Positions 1-8,815 of a stretch of 64,000 bases of DNA are shown here, one piece after another. Position numbers and translations under genes: made by a program. The first letter of the stretch is position 1. Each line of letters starts with the position of its first letter. The stretch is taken from NCBI RefSeq assembly GCF_003952505.1, contig NZ_CP034450.1, positions 3,038,001-3,102,000 of the forward strand, given 5' to 3'. The notes under the pieces were generated by a model. It saw only the letters and a program-made list of their open reading frames with translations. It had not been told where the DNA came from and made no database searches. This stretch comes from Mesorhizobium sp. M4B.F.Ca.ET.058.02.1.1. Lineage in GTDB: Bacteria; Pseudomonadota; Alphaproteobacteria; Rhizobiales; Rhizobiaceae.

Positions 1-957
1 GAGCCCGAAGGCCGACATCGCCGGAATGTCGGTGATTTCGGCGCCGACGAGATAGACCGGCTCCGGGCAGTGAGCGACGCCGGTGCCGCTGGCGGCCATC
101 TTGCGCAACTCGTCGTGGGTCAGTTCCCAGCAATGGGCATAGAACGCATCCGGCCCGCAGAAGCCGATCTCCGCGCAATAGTCCACCGTGCGCATGCCGT
201 GACGGGCCTCGATGACCGGGCTTTCGCCCTCGCCGACATGGGTATGCAGGCGCACCCCGCGGTCGCGCGCCAGCGCCACCGATTCCACGAAGGTCTCGCG
301 ATAGCAGTTGACCGGCTGGCAGGGCGCGACGACGACCTGGCGCGTGCTGAAAGGACCGGCATCATGATAGGCGTCGATCAGCCGGGCGCAGTCGGCGATG
401 AACTCGTCGGTCGTTTCCAGCATCGCGTCGGGGATGGTCGAGCCTTCCGATTTCGGCAGCGTGTTGCCGCCGCGTCCGGCATGGAAGCGCATGCCGAGGA
501 GTTCGGCCGCTTCGAACTGCCGGTCGACCAGCCGTTTGCCGGCATGCCGCGGAAAGCAATACTGATGGTCGAACGCCGTCGTGCAGCCGTGCTTTATCAA
601 CTCGGCCATCGCTGTGACCGACGCGTGGTAGAAGCATTCCTCGGTCAGCCGCGAGAAGACGGGATAGATGCGGTCGAGCCATTCGATGACCGACAGCTTC
701 GTCCAGTCCAGATCGGCGCGGTTGCGCACGAAGCATTGAAAGAAGTGGTGATGGGTGTTGACGAGGCCGGGATAGACAAACCAGCCGGCGGCGTCCCACG
801 CTACCGTCCCGGCGGGCAGCTCCGCCTTGTCGATACCTTCGCCGATGGCGCGTATCGCCGGGCCGTCGGTCAGGACATCGACATTGCGCCGGACGTCAGG
901 ACCGTTGCCCTCGTCGACGATGACCGCAGCGCAGTTCTTCAACAGATAGCCAGCCAC
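1..957 (-). CDS. amidohydrolase family deaminase/hydrolase (C-terminal end outside window)
   Basis: Open reading frame running off the left edge; about 319 residues are visible. The likely start is GTG at 957, one base after the stop of the GST-like gene (TGACGTG); no in-frame ATG lies between the upstream stop and this point. The segment PGLVNTHHHFFQ is the first metal-binding His motif of cyclic amidohydrolases, and LHTHVGEGE is the second (the usual HLAE-type motif). The pattern is closest to 8-oxoguanine deaminase, hydroxyatrazine hydrolase and guanine-deaminase-like enzymes, which hydrolyse amino groups from nitrogen heterocycles. It is last in a tightly coupled operon with a split Rieske oxygenase, so it probably acts on a demethylated ring product. 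The exact substrate cannot be read from sequence. Confidence 0.85.
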   Translation of the reverse strand, partial: MAGYLLKNCAAVIVDEGNGPDVRRNVDVLTDGPAIRAIGEGIDKAELPAGTVAWDAAGWFVYPGLVNTHHHFFQCFVRNRADLDWTKLSVIEWLDRIYPVFSRLTEECFYHASVTAMAELIKHGCTTAFDHQYCFPRHAGKRLVDRQFEAAELLGMRFHAGRGGNTLPKSEGSTIPDAMLETTDEFIADCARLIDAYHDAGPFSTRQVVVAPCQPVNCYRETFVESVALARDRGVRLHTHVGEGESPVIEARHGMRTVDYCAEIGFCGPDAFYAHCWELTHDELRKMAASGTGVAHCPEPVYLVGAEITDIPAMSAFGL

Positions 958-958
958 G

Positions 959-1618
959 TCAGGCCTCGCCGACTTCTGGCACGGGCTCGGGCTTCAGTTC
1001 GTGCAGCCGGTGGATGCCGGGCATCTCGATGAAGCCATCGATGGCGCGGATCGCCCGCGACCAGAGCCGGATCGCAGGATAGGGATCGAGCGAAACACCG
1101 CCGTCCGGCGCCAGCGCCACATAGGGAAAGCAGGCGATGTCGGCGATCGTCGGCCGGTTCGACGCAAGGAAGCGCTGGCCGCGGATCTGCTGTTCGACAA
1201 GGCCAGCCTCCAGCTCCCGCAGGGCCGCTACCCCCTGCCCTTGGAGGACAGCGATATTGCCCGGACGCAGCAGCATCTCGTGCAGGCGCGCGGCGCCCAG
1301 GCTGGCGGTAAGCCGGTGCGCGAAGGAAAGCCATTGCTGGACGCGCGCCGCCTGCCCGGCCGTATCGTTGCCCAGCCATTGCGGCGCCACCTTGGCGGCG
1401 AGGTAGACCAGCATGGCCGAGGATTCGGTGAGGACAAGATCGCCATCCTCCAGGATCGGGATCGAACCCGCCGGGTTCAGCGCCATGAGCTCAGGACCGC
1501 GATGCTCGACACCGGGATGGAAGTCGACAGGGCGGATGTCGAGCGTCACCCCGGTCAGCGCAGCCATGAGGCGCACCTTGTAGCAGCTCGGCGACAGCAC
1601 GTAGTCGAAGAGCTTCAT
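959..1618 (-). CDS. glutathione S-transferase-like protein
   Basis: 219 residues with the GST layout: an N-terminal thioredoxin-like domain (MKLFDYVLSPSCYKVRL..., LNPAGSIPILEDGDLVLTES around residues 40-68) and a C-terminal helical domain containing RPTIADIACFPY. The ATG overlaps the stop of the oxygenase gene (ATGA), indicating translational coupling. The segment preceding the downstream amidohydrolase is only one base. GSTs usually conjugate glutathione. In this setting a structural role is also plausible, because the caffeine demethylase NdmCD of Pseudomonas needs a GST-like partner, NdmE. Start chosen at MKLFDYV because it matches the family N-terminus and the ATGA overlap. Confidence 0.9.
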   Translation of the reverse strand: MKLFDYVLSPSCYKVRLMAALTGVTLDIRPVDFHPGVEHRGPELMALNPAGSIPILEDGDLVLTESSAMLVYLAAKVAPQWLGNDTAGQAARVQQWLSFAHRLTASLGAARLHEMLLRPGNIAVLQGQGVAALRELEAGLVEQQIRGQRFLASNRPTIADIACFPYVALAPDGGVSLDPYPAIRLWSRAIRAIDGFIEMPGIHRLHELKPEPVPEVGEA

Positions 1619-2460
1619 TGCGCCACCAGTTGCGCGCCGTAGGTGTAGCCATGACGTTTCAGCCAGCGCCGGTAGGCAACCGAGGTGAGGTCCGCTCTCG
1701 TGGGGATCTCCATGCCGGGATCCAGCGGCAGCAGCCCCGGAATCTGGTTTTCGAGGATTGACCGGTCCTGGACGAAGATCGTCTGCTGGAAGTGGATGAG
1801 GTCCGTCATCGGCGTTTCGTCGTCGAACAGCGCCATCCATGGCCAGACATCGCACAGATCTTCGGCAAGCGGCTGCACGAAAAGCGTGATGACGTCCCAT
1901 TCACCCGGGCGCGGCGGGCAGGTCTTGTAGAGGATCGAGCAGGTCGGCGCGGGCACGCGATACATGTATTCCGTGGTGATGCCGCCCTCCGCCGACTTGG
2001 CGGCCTGCGGCTGGTAGAACTTCACCTGGGTCGCCCAAACCTCGTCTTCGTCCTCCCGGATCTCGACCTTGTAGTTCTGCACCTCGGTGTGCGGTTCGGC
2101 CCCCAATATGTCGGTGTGCACGAAAGGAAAATGCGCAATGTCGAGGAAGTTCTCCACCGCGCGCAGCGGCGAGCAGCGCACGCGCACCACCCCGACATCG
2201 ACGAGCCGGCGGCCGGGCTGATCGGCCTCGGGGATTGCAAACAACGGCTTTTGCGGGTCGCCGAGCGACGACCAGACATGGCCATAGCGGATGCAGGCCG
2301 GCAGGGCACGTCCGTTGCCGCCGGTCACCGTCGCGTTCCCGTCTTCGCCGCGCCTCAGCTCGATCGGCTCGCCCATGAGGGCCGTCTTGCGTCCATGCGC
2401 GTCAAGCTGGCTGGCAAGGCCGACCGGATACCATTCGTCGATCATCGCGTTACGGGTCAT
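1615..2460 (-). CDS. Rieske-less mononuclear iron oxygenase catalytic subunit (NdmC-like)
   Basis: 281 residues. The C-terminal two thirds is the catalytic domain of a Rieske non-heme iron oxygenase: D107-x2-H110-x4-H115 (ENFLDIAHFPFVH) supplies the 2-His iron site and the QDRSILENQ segment near the C-terminus probably gives the carboxylate ligand. The normal N-terminal Rieske signature C-x-H-x16-C-x2-H is absent, and the protein is about 60-100 residues shorter than normal alpha subunits. A separate Rieske protein is encoded immediately upstream with an ATGA overlap. Such a division is known for NdmC (7-methylxanthine N7-demethylase), whose Rieske centre sits on NdmD. Inferred role: oxidative N-demethylation of a heterocyclic or quaternary amine with electrons delivered in trans. 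Confidence 0.85.
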   Translation of the reverse strand: MTRNAMIDEWYPVGLASQLDAHGRKTALMGEPIELRRGEDGNATVTGGNGRALPACIRYGHVWSSLGDPQKPLFAIPEADQPGRRLVDVGVVRVRCSPLRAVENFLDIAHFPFVHTDILGAEPHTEVQNYKVEIREDEDEVWATQVKFYQPQAAKSAEGGITTEYMYRVPAPTCSILYKTCPPRPGEWDVITLFVQPLAEDLCDVWPWMALFDDETPMTDLIHFQQTIFVQDRSILENQIPGLLPLDPGMEIPTRADLTSVAYRRWLKRHGYTYGAQLVAQ

Positions 2461-3107
2461 CGGGCGATCCCGCCGCGCGAATTATCCTCGGCCGCCCGCC
2501 GCAGCGCCTCTGCGGCCCTCGATGCGGCGATACGCTCGGCCTGACTGCTGCCCTGGTCCACCAGAACATGCATCAGCGTCCGCGCCTTCCCTTGCGGAGC
2601 AAGCAGCAGCTGGACGGTCCGGGCATTCTCGGTGTAGCCGAGCAGGCCTCCGTCGGCCTTGGTGCCCGCGACCGCCTCCAGCGCCGCGATGTCCGCTTCC
2701 ACCATCATCGAGCGCAGGGGGGCGAGGCCCTCGAACCGGGGCGGCCCGGCGGCGGGTTCGCCAACGGAAATCCACATGATACCGCCGCCGTCCTCGACGG
2801 GCTGCGTCGCGACACGAATCGTGTCCGGCGGCGCCAGTGCCGGATGGGCCGGAATGCGCAGGCAGTTTCCCGCCTGGGCATAGCTCCAGCCGTGATAGAT
2901 GCAGGACAGGCTCTCACCGCGCACGAAGCCATGGGAAAGGCGCATGCCGCGATGCGGGCATCTGTCGGCGAAGGCCGCCGCACGGCCGGAACGGCTTCGC
3001 CAAAGGGCAATCGGCCCGGCTGGGGATTGCGCCGGGATTACGGTTCCCGCCGGCAGGTCCGCGGAGAGGGCAACAGGCATCCATGAGCCAGTCGGATAGG
3101 GCGGCAT
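2457..3107 (-). CDS. stand-alone Rieske [2Fe-2S] protein
   Basis: 216 residues. Residues C50-P-H52 and C69-x2-H72 form the complete Rieske ligand set C-x-H-x16-C-x2-H. The remaining ~140 residues contain no recognisable flavin, NADH or plant-type ferredoxin module and no 2-His iron motif, so this is not a complete oxygenase nor an NdmD-type reductase. It overlaps the catalytic subunit gene by four bases (ATGA), so the two products are probably made in equal amounts and assembled. It is the first gene of the run Rieske-oxygenase-GST-amidohydrolase. The ATG has no obvious ribosome binding site; a second ATG nine codons downstream is an alternative start. No reductase gene lies nearby, so the electron donor must be encoded elsewhere. 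Confidence 0.85.
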   Translation of the reverse strand: MPPYPTGSWMPVALSADLPAGTVIPAQSPAGPIALWRSRSGRAAAFADRCPHRGMRLSHGFVRGESLSCIYHGWSYAQAGNCLRIPAHPALAPPDTIRVATQPVEDGGGIMWISVGEPAAGPPRFEGLAPLRSMMVEADIAALEAVAGTKADGGLLGYTENARTVQLLLAPQGKARTLMHVLVDQGSSQAERIAASRAAEALRRAAEDNSRGGIAR

Positions 3108-3268
3108 GCATCAACTTTCAAACGACACCTAGCATCTTCCCGAGCGCGGCTTCGCGGTCAAGGATATGCTAATAAGCTCGGTTACGTTTGCACAACATTT
3201 CCTCACTGGCAACAATAGCCTAAAAAAGGTGCATGACGCCGTGGCAGGCAAGACCTGCGACTGCAAAG

Positions 3269-3550
3269 CTAGCCCGATTCGCTCTCGATCGGCGCCCGGC
3301 GAATGGTCTCGACCCAGACATCGATTGGTCCAAGAGAGCACCCCATCTCCATCATGTCGATGAGTTCGGCCGGGCCGGCAACTTCGAGTTCGATCCGGTC
3401 GGGACCGGTGACGCATATTGCCTGCGCGAGCCCGAGCTTGGCGGCATGACGCTCGATCCACGGAAGAAAGGATGCCGCCTCGACATCGCCGAGGATCGTC
3501 ATGCGTTCCCGCGCAGAACGTGGGTTTTGCTCGCTCATCGAGACCTTCAT
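3269..3550 (-). CDS. acylphosphatase-fold protein lacking catalytic residues
   Basis: 93 residues from ATG 3550 (alternative ATG 3538). Residues about 18-85 align by eye with acylphosphatase: GDVEAASFLPWIERHAAKLGL corresponds to the G-x-V-x-G-V-G-F-R-x-F region, and IELEVAGPAELIDMM to the following strand and helix. The catalytic Arg of GVxFR is Leu here and the catalytic Asn is not apparent, so acylphosphate hydrolysis is unlikely. A ligand-binding or accessory role is possible. The gene lies in the same orientation between the solute-binding-protein gene and the Rieske operon, about 160 bases before the Rieske start. Confidence 0.6.
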   Translation of the reverse strand: MKVSMSEQNPRSARERMTILGDVEAASFLPWIERHAAKLGLAQAICVTGPDRIELEVAGPAELIDMMEMGCSLGPIDVWVETIRRAPIESESG

Positions 3551-3808
3551 GATTCGTCCGCGGCCGTCACGGCGGGACAGGATACGACTGTTTCGACTGC
3601 CGCACAAAAGATACCGGAAGAAGGTAGTGGGGCAGACTACCCAGTCGGTTTGGTGAGTGAAAACGCGAAGACGCCGCGGCCAGCCGGAACGGACTGTCCG
3701 CGACGTCGGTGGGCGGCAACCTTCATGCTTGCGTGAGAGCACAGTATTGCCCTTCCTAGGGAAAGGGCATCCGCAGCCACCACTGGCCGTCAGCGAAAAG
3801 CAAAAGCG

Positions 3809-5461
3809 TCAGTCTTGCTCCAGCCAGACCTTCTCCAGATCCATCTGGAAGGTCGGGTGGATGGAGTAGTTCTTCACCTTCTTGCTCATGTGATTGTAGA
3901 GCTTCTGCCAATAGGGCTGGATGATGATCCCCGAGTCCTGGATTATGGTCTCGATGTCCTTCATCACTTCCCGCCGCTTTTCGGGCGCGCTTACCGACAG
4001 GGCCTCCTTGAGCTTCTTGTCGAACTCCGGATCGGAGTAGCCGGTCTCGTTCCAGGCCTCGCCCGTTCGAAACGCCAGTGCCAGCACCTGGACGCCAAGC
4101 GGGCGCATGTACCAAACGGTGACGGAGTAAGGATACTTCGTCCAGTCGTTCCAGAAGGTCGAGCCCGGCAGCACCGTGCGCTTGACCTTGATGCCGGCGT
4201 CGCGAAGCTGGGCGGCAATCGCGTCCCCCGTGCTCTTGTTCCAGTCATCGTCGACGGTGATCAGCTCGTGCTCGAAATCCGCCTGGCCGGCTTCCGCCAT
4301 CAGTTTCTTTGCTCCCGCCGCGTCGCGCGCCTTCTTTGGCAGCGGGTAGTATTCGGGGTGAATCGGGCTGACGAAATGATTTTCGCCGACTGTCCCGCGT
4401 CCGGCATAGCCCAGTTGGAGGACGACGTCGTTGTCGACCGCCATCTGGAGCGCGTTGCGCACGCGCTTATCGTCATACGGTTTTTGCGTGACGTTGGTGC
4501 GCGCAACCAGCGTCGTCGCGGTCTGGATCTCAGTCTGGTGAAGTCCAAGCCCGTCCAGGATCTCGACATAGTCCGCGCCAGTTTCATTGTTTAGGTCAAC
4601 CTCGCCAGCCTCGAAGGCATTCACCATCGCGTTCGGGTCGGTTCCATAGTCGATGAACTCGATCCCATCGAGCATCGCTTCTCCGCTCCACCATTTTCCG
4701 CTCTCGCGCCGTTTCAAGACTGCCTTCTGGCCGACATCGTAGGAGACGAGCTCGAATGCACCGGTGCCGATCGGTTTCGTGACCGGATTGGCGCCGTCGG
4801 CGTCAAAGTTGCGGTGCACGACCAAGGCGGGGTAGTCGGTGAGACCGGCAATGAGCGCGATATCCGGGTCGCTCGGCGAGAGCTTGACCGTGTGATCATC
4901 GACCTTGGTAACGGCACCCTCGCGCGCCTTGCCGGTCTTCTGGTCGACCAGGCTGTTGACGCGTGCGGCCATGGAATTGCCCGCCGCCTTCTTGTCGCAC
5001 CAGCGGTTGAAGCTATGGACGACATCGTCGGCGTTGAAGGCGTCGCCATTGTTCCAGGTCACGCCCTTGCGGATATGGAGCACGTATTCGGTGGCGTCGC
5101 TGTTGACCTCCCAGCTTTCCAGAAGCACCGGCTCGAAGGTGAATTCGCGGGTGTACCTGACCAGCGGCTCCAGCCAGGCGCGGCTGATATTGGCCATCTC
5201 TACCCAATCATAGGTGCGCGGGTCCTTCTGTTGCTTCACGACCATGGCGACGCGAAGCGTTCCACCCTTCTTGCCTTCCTCGGCGAACGCCGGGGCCGGC
5301 GCGGCCAGGCCAACCATGCCGTAGGCAACCGCAGTTGATGCGCCGAATGCGCTGGCCATCGCGAGGAATTCGCGCCGGTCCATAAGGCCCTCACGAACGT
5401 CCTTCGCCATACGCGTTATCGCTTTTGGAACGCGGGTTCCGCCGCTTTTGAAAAACTTCAT
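3809..5461 (-). CDS. ABC transporter substrate-binding protein, peptide/opine family 5
   Basis: 550 residues, typical of SBP_bac_5 (DppA/OppA-like) periplasmic binding proteins. The N-terminus contains [16 protein letters not shown] followed by a hydrophobic stretch and APAFA, a likely Tat-type signal with cleavage after AFA. Family sequence landmarks include [32 protein letters not shown] and the C-terminal [16 protein letters not shown]. It would capture a peptide or other cationic or amphipathic solute in the periplasm. No cognate permease or ATPase is adjacent, so it is an orphan SBP in this window. It sits between the N-demethylase and Rieske genes on one strand, suggesting uptake of the compound that these enzymes degrade. 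Confidence 0.9.
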   Translation of the reverse strand: MKFFKSGGTRVPKAITRMAKDVREGLMDRREFLAMASAFGASTAVAYGMVGLAAPAPAFAEEGKKGGTLRVAMVVKQQKDPRTYDWVEMANISRAWLEPLVRYTREFTFEPVLLESWEVNSDATEYVLHIRKGVTWNNGDAFNADDVVHSFNRWCDKKAAGNSMAARVNSLVDQKTGKAREGAVTKVDDHTVKLSPSDPDIALIAGLTDYPALVVHRNFDADGANPVTKPIGTGAFELVSYDVGQKAVLKRRESGKWWSGEAMLDGIEFIDYGTDPNAMVNAFEAGEVDLNNETGADYVEILDGLGLHQTEIQTATTLVARTNVTQKPYDDKRVRNALQMAVDNDVVLQLGYAGRGTVGENHFVSPIHPEYYPLPKKARDAAGAKKLMAEAGQADFEHELITVDDDWNKSTGDAIAAQLRDAGIKVKRTVLPGSTFWNDWTKYPYSVTVWYMRPLGVQVLALAFRTGEAWNETGYSDPEFDKKLKEALSVSAPEKRREVMKDIETIIQDSGIIIQPYWQKLYNHMSKKVKNYSIHPTFQMDLEKVWLEQD

Positions 5462-5606
5462 TTTGAGTGCTCCCTGTTGATGATTGCTTGTCTCTCACGC
5501 GCTGCCCAAACCAAATGTCGAACCCCTGCATAGCGGCCGGTTTCTCGGACCTCAGGACCGCCGCCTCTCTGCCCGACCCGGCCAACAATGTCGGCTGGCT
5601 GCCGGT

Positions 5607-7604
5607 CTAGATCGACTGGCCAAGCACCCTCCCCTCGTAGATCGCCGCCACGGCAAGCCGCGGCGCCAGCGCGTCGCCGATGACCTTCGGTTTCAGCGCG
5701 GGCGCCTGTTCCTCGAGATCGTCCCGTACCCCCGTGTCGGACACGTTGGTGGTGGCCAGGACGAGTGTGTCGGCATCGATCACGGTTTCGGTCCCATCGA
5801 GATGGCACCTGACCGTCGCGCCGTCGCCATGCCATGCCTTGACCACCGCGTCGGTTATCCAGTCGCCGCCCGCGCTCTTCAGCCGGGCGCGCGCAACGCC
5901 GTCGCTTTCCGTGCGTTGCAGGAAACGGCCTACCACTGGCCAGGACGTAACCACGGTGACGCGATGGCCACGCGCCACGATTTCGAGCGCGGTGCCGAGG
6001 CCCCGCCAATCACCCGTGTCATCGATGAGGAGCACATGGTCGCCCAGGCGTGCCGTCCGGGTCATCACATCCTCGACTGACCAGACATTGGGCAAGTCGA
6101 CCCCTGGAAGGCGGTCCTGCCCAGGCAGTCCACGCTGGAAGCCCGTGCCGGCGGGTTGCGAGCCCGTCGCGATGACGATTTCCTCGAAGTCGCGGCCGGC
6201 GACCTCCCCGGCATCGAGCGGTGTATTGAACAGCAGACTGACGCCCAGTCTGGTCAACTGCCGTTCGTACCAGTTGATCAATTCCAGGATTTGAGACCGC
6301 CGCGCCTGCAAACCCGCGAGCCTGAACTGTCCGCCGAGTTGCGGGCCGGCCTCCGCGAGCGTGACGCTGTGGCCGCGCTCGGCGGCAACGCGGGCCGCTT
6401 CGAGCCCTGCCGGTCCGCCCCCGACCACCAAGACGCGCTTCGGCTGCATGCTCGGCGCGAAGCGGTCGCCACCCCATTCGAATTCGCGGCCGGCCGAGGG
6501 GTTGACGAGGCACGAGATCCAATAGTCCCTGGAGCGCCTTCCCCAACACATCTGGTTGCATGAGATGCAGCCGCGAATGTCGGCGTCGCGGCCGCTGGCC
6601 ACCTTGTTGACCCAGTGCGGATCCGCGATCTGGCCGCGCACGATGCTGACCATGTCGGCCTGGCGCGACGAGATAACCTCGTTGGCATTTTCGGGTGTGC
6701 GGATATGGCTTTCGGCCTGGACGCGGGTGTGTTTGCAGACCTCCTTCAACGCATGGGCGTTGGGGGCGCCGAGCTTGTCGGGGAAGAGGAACGTCGGCAT
6801 GACCGAGGAGTGATCGAAGTAACTGCCGGTGCCGCAGCTGATGTAGTCGATCAGGGCGCGCGCATCATGATAGGCGGCAATCTCCTGGAGCAGCTCCGTG
6901 TTCATCCCGACTTCAACCGAGGCGTCGATGCTCGAGGCTAGGCCGATGATGAACCCATCGCCGGTCACCGAACGGATGCGCGAGGTGATCTCGGTCGAGA
7001 ACCGCATCCTGTTTTCGAACCTGCCGCCCCAGCGGTCGTCGCGCCGGTTCGACCATGGCAGCCAGAATTGCTCGATCAGCGAGTTGTAGGGGCCGAACAA
7101 CTCCACCCCGTCGAAGCCGCATTTCTTGGCCCGGACAGCGGCGCCAACAAAGCTTTCGATGATCTCCTCGATCTCGGCTTCACGCATACGATGGCTGCCG
7201 TCCCCATCGTGATAAGACGGCAGGCCCGAGGGAGACCAATTCGGACTATAGGAATTGTCGTAATCTCCGTGCTGGCCGACGTGATACAGCTGGTGGATCA
7301 TCACCGCGCCTTCCGCCTTGCAGGCGTCGGTGATCGCCCTGAAGCCAGGGATCACCGCATCGTCATCATGTCGGAAATTGCCGCGCGTCAGCCGAGCCGT
7401 CCGGTGGACCGGCATCGGCTCGACCACGATCATGGCCGCGCCTCCCCTGGCCCGTTCCAGGTAGTAGCCCAGGTGGCGCGCTCCGGGCATGCCATCTTCG
7501 GCCATGTTGGCGGTATGAGCGCCGAAGTTGATGCGGTTGCGGAGCGTCTTGTGGCGCAGCTGGAGCGGCTCGAGGATTTTGGAAAAAGCCGGCGTCAACG
7601 TCAT
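5607..7604 (-). CDS. old yellow enzyme family N-demethylase (FMN/4Fe-4S/FAD)
   Basis: 665 residues with the architecture of trimethylamine dehydrogenase, 2,4-dienoyl-CoA reductase and N-methylproline/dimethylglycine demethylases. Residues ~1-370 form the OYE-type FMN barrel (FGAHTANMAEDG, MIHQLYHVGQHGD, GFDGVELFG). CISCNQMCW followed by CLVNPSAGREF gives the C-x2-C-x3-C-x11-C [4Fe-4S] site. From about residue 385 there is a dinucleotide-binding fold (VLVVGGGPAGLEAARVAAERGH). HQLYHVGQHG and the overall pattern are like rhizobial stachydrine/N-methylproline demethylases. It likely removes an N-methyl group as formaldehyde. It is divergent from a GlxA-type activator across a 122-base region with a small palindrome. 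Confidence 0.85.
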   Translation of the reverse strand: MTLTPAFSKILEPLQLRHKTLRNRINFGAHTANMAEDGMPGARHLGYYLERARGGAAMIVVEPMPVHRTARLTRGNFRHDDDAVIPGFRAITDACKAEGAVMIHQLYHVGQHGDYDNSYSPNWSPSGLPSYHDGDGSHRMREAEIEEIIESFVGAAVRAKKCGFDGVELFGPYNSLIEQFWLPWSNRRDDRWGGRFENRMRFSTEITSRIRSVTGDGFIIGLASSIDASVEVGMNTELLQEIAAYHDARALIDYISCGTGSYFDHSSVMPTFLFPDKLGAPNAHALKEVCKHTRVQAESHIRTPENANEVISSRQADMVSIVRGQIADPHWVNKVASGRDADIRGCISCNQMCWGRRSRDYWISCLVNPSAGREFEWGGDRFAPSMQPKRVLVVGGGPAGLEAARVAAERGHSVTLAEAGPQLGGQFRLAGLQARRSQILELINWYERQLTRLGVSLLFNTPLDAGEVAGRDFEEIVIATGSQPAGTGFQRGLPGQDRLPGVDLPNVWSVEDVMTRTARLGDHVLLIDDTGDWRGLGTALEIVARGHRVTVVTSWPVVGRFLQRTESDGVARARLKSAGGDWITDAVVKAWHGDGATVRCHLDGTETVIDADTLVLATTNVSDTGVRDDLEEQAPALKPKVIGDALAPRLAVAAIYEGRVLGQSI

Positions 7605-7670
7605 GTCAGGGGAGTCTCTGCTCGCGAGCGCTCACTCGTTGGATGGTCAAACATTAGCGGTCTGCGAAAT

Positions 7671-7683
7671 TCACGAATTGTGA
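7671..7683. promoter_or_regulatory. candidate operator TCAC-N5-GTGA
   Basis: TCACGAATTGTGA lies in the intergenic region between the divergent N-demethylase (start 7604) and GlxA-type regulator (start 7727). It is a perfect 4-base inverted repeat with 5-base spacer in an AT-rich patch, well placed for a regulator binding site. Function is inferred from position only. Confidence 0.35.
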
Positions 7684-7726
7684 TTGCGACACGTTTTTCA
7701 TAAGAATTGCGCTGGCGTGCTCTGCG

Positions 7727-8743
7727 TTGGAAAGGCGCCCGGATTTGACACCCGCACTGAAAACGCCTGATCGCGTCGGGCTGCCCTATCTGAAGGTCGG
7801 CATCATTCTTTGTCCGAGCTTCACCCTGACGCCGATGGCGAGCTTCGTGGATGCGCTTCGATTGGCCGCTGACCGGCAGGATCAGAGCCGGCAGGTCTAT
7901 TTCGCCTGGGATTTCATTGCGGCGGGGCCGCTACCGGTGCGCGCAAGCTGCGGCCTAGAGATGGCCGCGACGGGAAACCTGGATGATCCAGCCACATACG
8001 ACTGCCTGGCCGTGTGCGGCGGGCTGGTCCGGGATATGGAAACGATCCATGCGGCGACATTCGATTACCTGCAGGCAGCGGACAGGCGCGGCATCCCCAT
8101 CATCGGCCTGTGCACGGGCAGCTTTGTGCTGGCACAGGCAGGGCTTCTCAGGCATCGCGAATGCGCTTTGCACTTTGACACGCTGGGCGAGTTCGTGGCG
8201 AGGTACCACCATGCCAGCCCGGTCACCAACCAAAACTATGTCATCGATGGAAATATCGTTACATGCCCGGGGAGCATCGTGGCGATTGAGGTCGCGGCCT
8301 TCCTGATCGCGCACTACAGCAATGCCGGCAGGGCGCAAAAAGCCCTCAATTACCTTCTCTTCAAACCCGAGGAACCGCGCATCGCCTTGCGGACGAAACC
8401 TTACGAGGAGGCACTCGGGGCGGCATCGCGACTGACCGTAGAGGCGGTGAAGGTGATGGAGACCCGCATCGATGCGCCATGCTCGATCGAGGAACTCGCG
8501 CATTCCCTGAACACTTCCAAGGCGCGCCTGAATCGCGCCTTCCTCGCAGACCTGCAATCCGCGCCAGCCGTGTTCTGGCGACGGATACGTCTACTCGCAG
8601 CGCGTGAACTCCTGGCGAGCCGACGGCGAAGTGTCACGGAGATCGCCTATGAAACAGGATTCAGCGACACTGCGCATTTCTGCAGCAGTTTCAAGAAGCA
8701 CTTTTCGATGACCCCCAAGCAATTCAGGCGGATTGGGAAATGA
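7727..8743 (+). CDS. GlxA family transcriptional regulator (DJ-1/PfpI + AraC HTH)
   Basis: 338 residues from TTG 7727; no upstream ATG gives a better fit, and the domain begins at LPYLKVGIILCPSFTLTPM. Residues ~20-190 are a DJ-1/PfpI-like class I glutamine amidotransferase fold with the elbow GLCTGSFVLAQAG. Residues ~240-335 form an AraC-type double helix-turn-helix (SIEELAHSLNTSKARLNRAF, VTEIAYETGFSDTAHFCSSF). Relatives such as GbdR, CdhR and ArgR activate genes for betaine, carnitine or arginine catabolism. It is divergent from the N-demethylase gene, so it most likely controls the 7604 to 1 gene run. Confidence 0.85.
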   Translation: MERRPDLTPALKTPDRVGLPYLKVGIILCPSFTLTPMASFVDALRLAADRQDQSRQVYFAWDFIAAGPLPVRASCGLEMAATGNLDDPATYDCLAVCGGLVRDMETIHAATFDYLQAADRRGIPIIGLCTGSFVLAQAGLLRHRECALHFDTLGEFVARYHHASPVTNQNYVIDGNIVTCPGSIVAIEVAAFLIAHYSNAGRAQKALNYLLFKPEEPRIALRTKPYEEALGAASRLTVEAVKVMETRIDAPCSIEELAHSLNTSKARLNRAFLADLQSAPAVFWRRIRLLAARELLASRRRSVTEIAYETGFSDTAHFCSSFKKHFSMTPKQFRRIGK

Positions 8744-8815
8744 GCCCGTCGGGGTCAAGCGCTGACGGATTCGAAACGGCCTTCCCCAAAACGACCAAGG
8801 GTCCTGGCCGATCAA

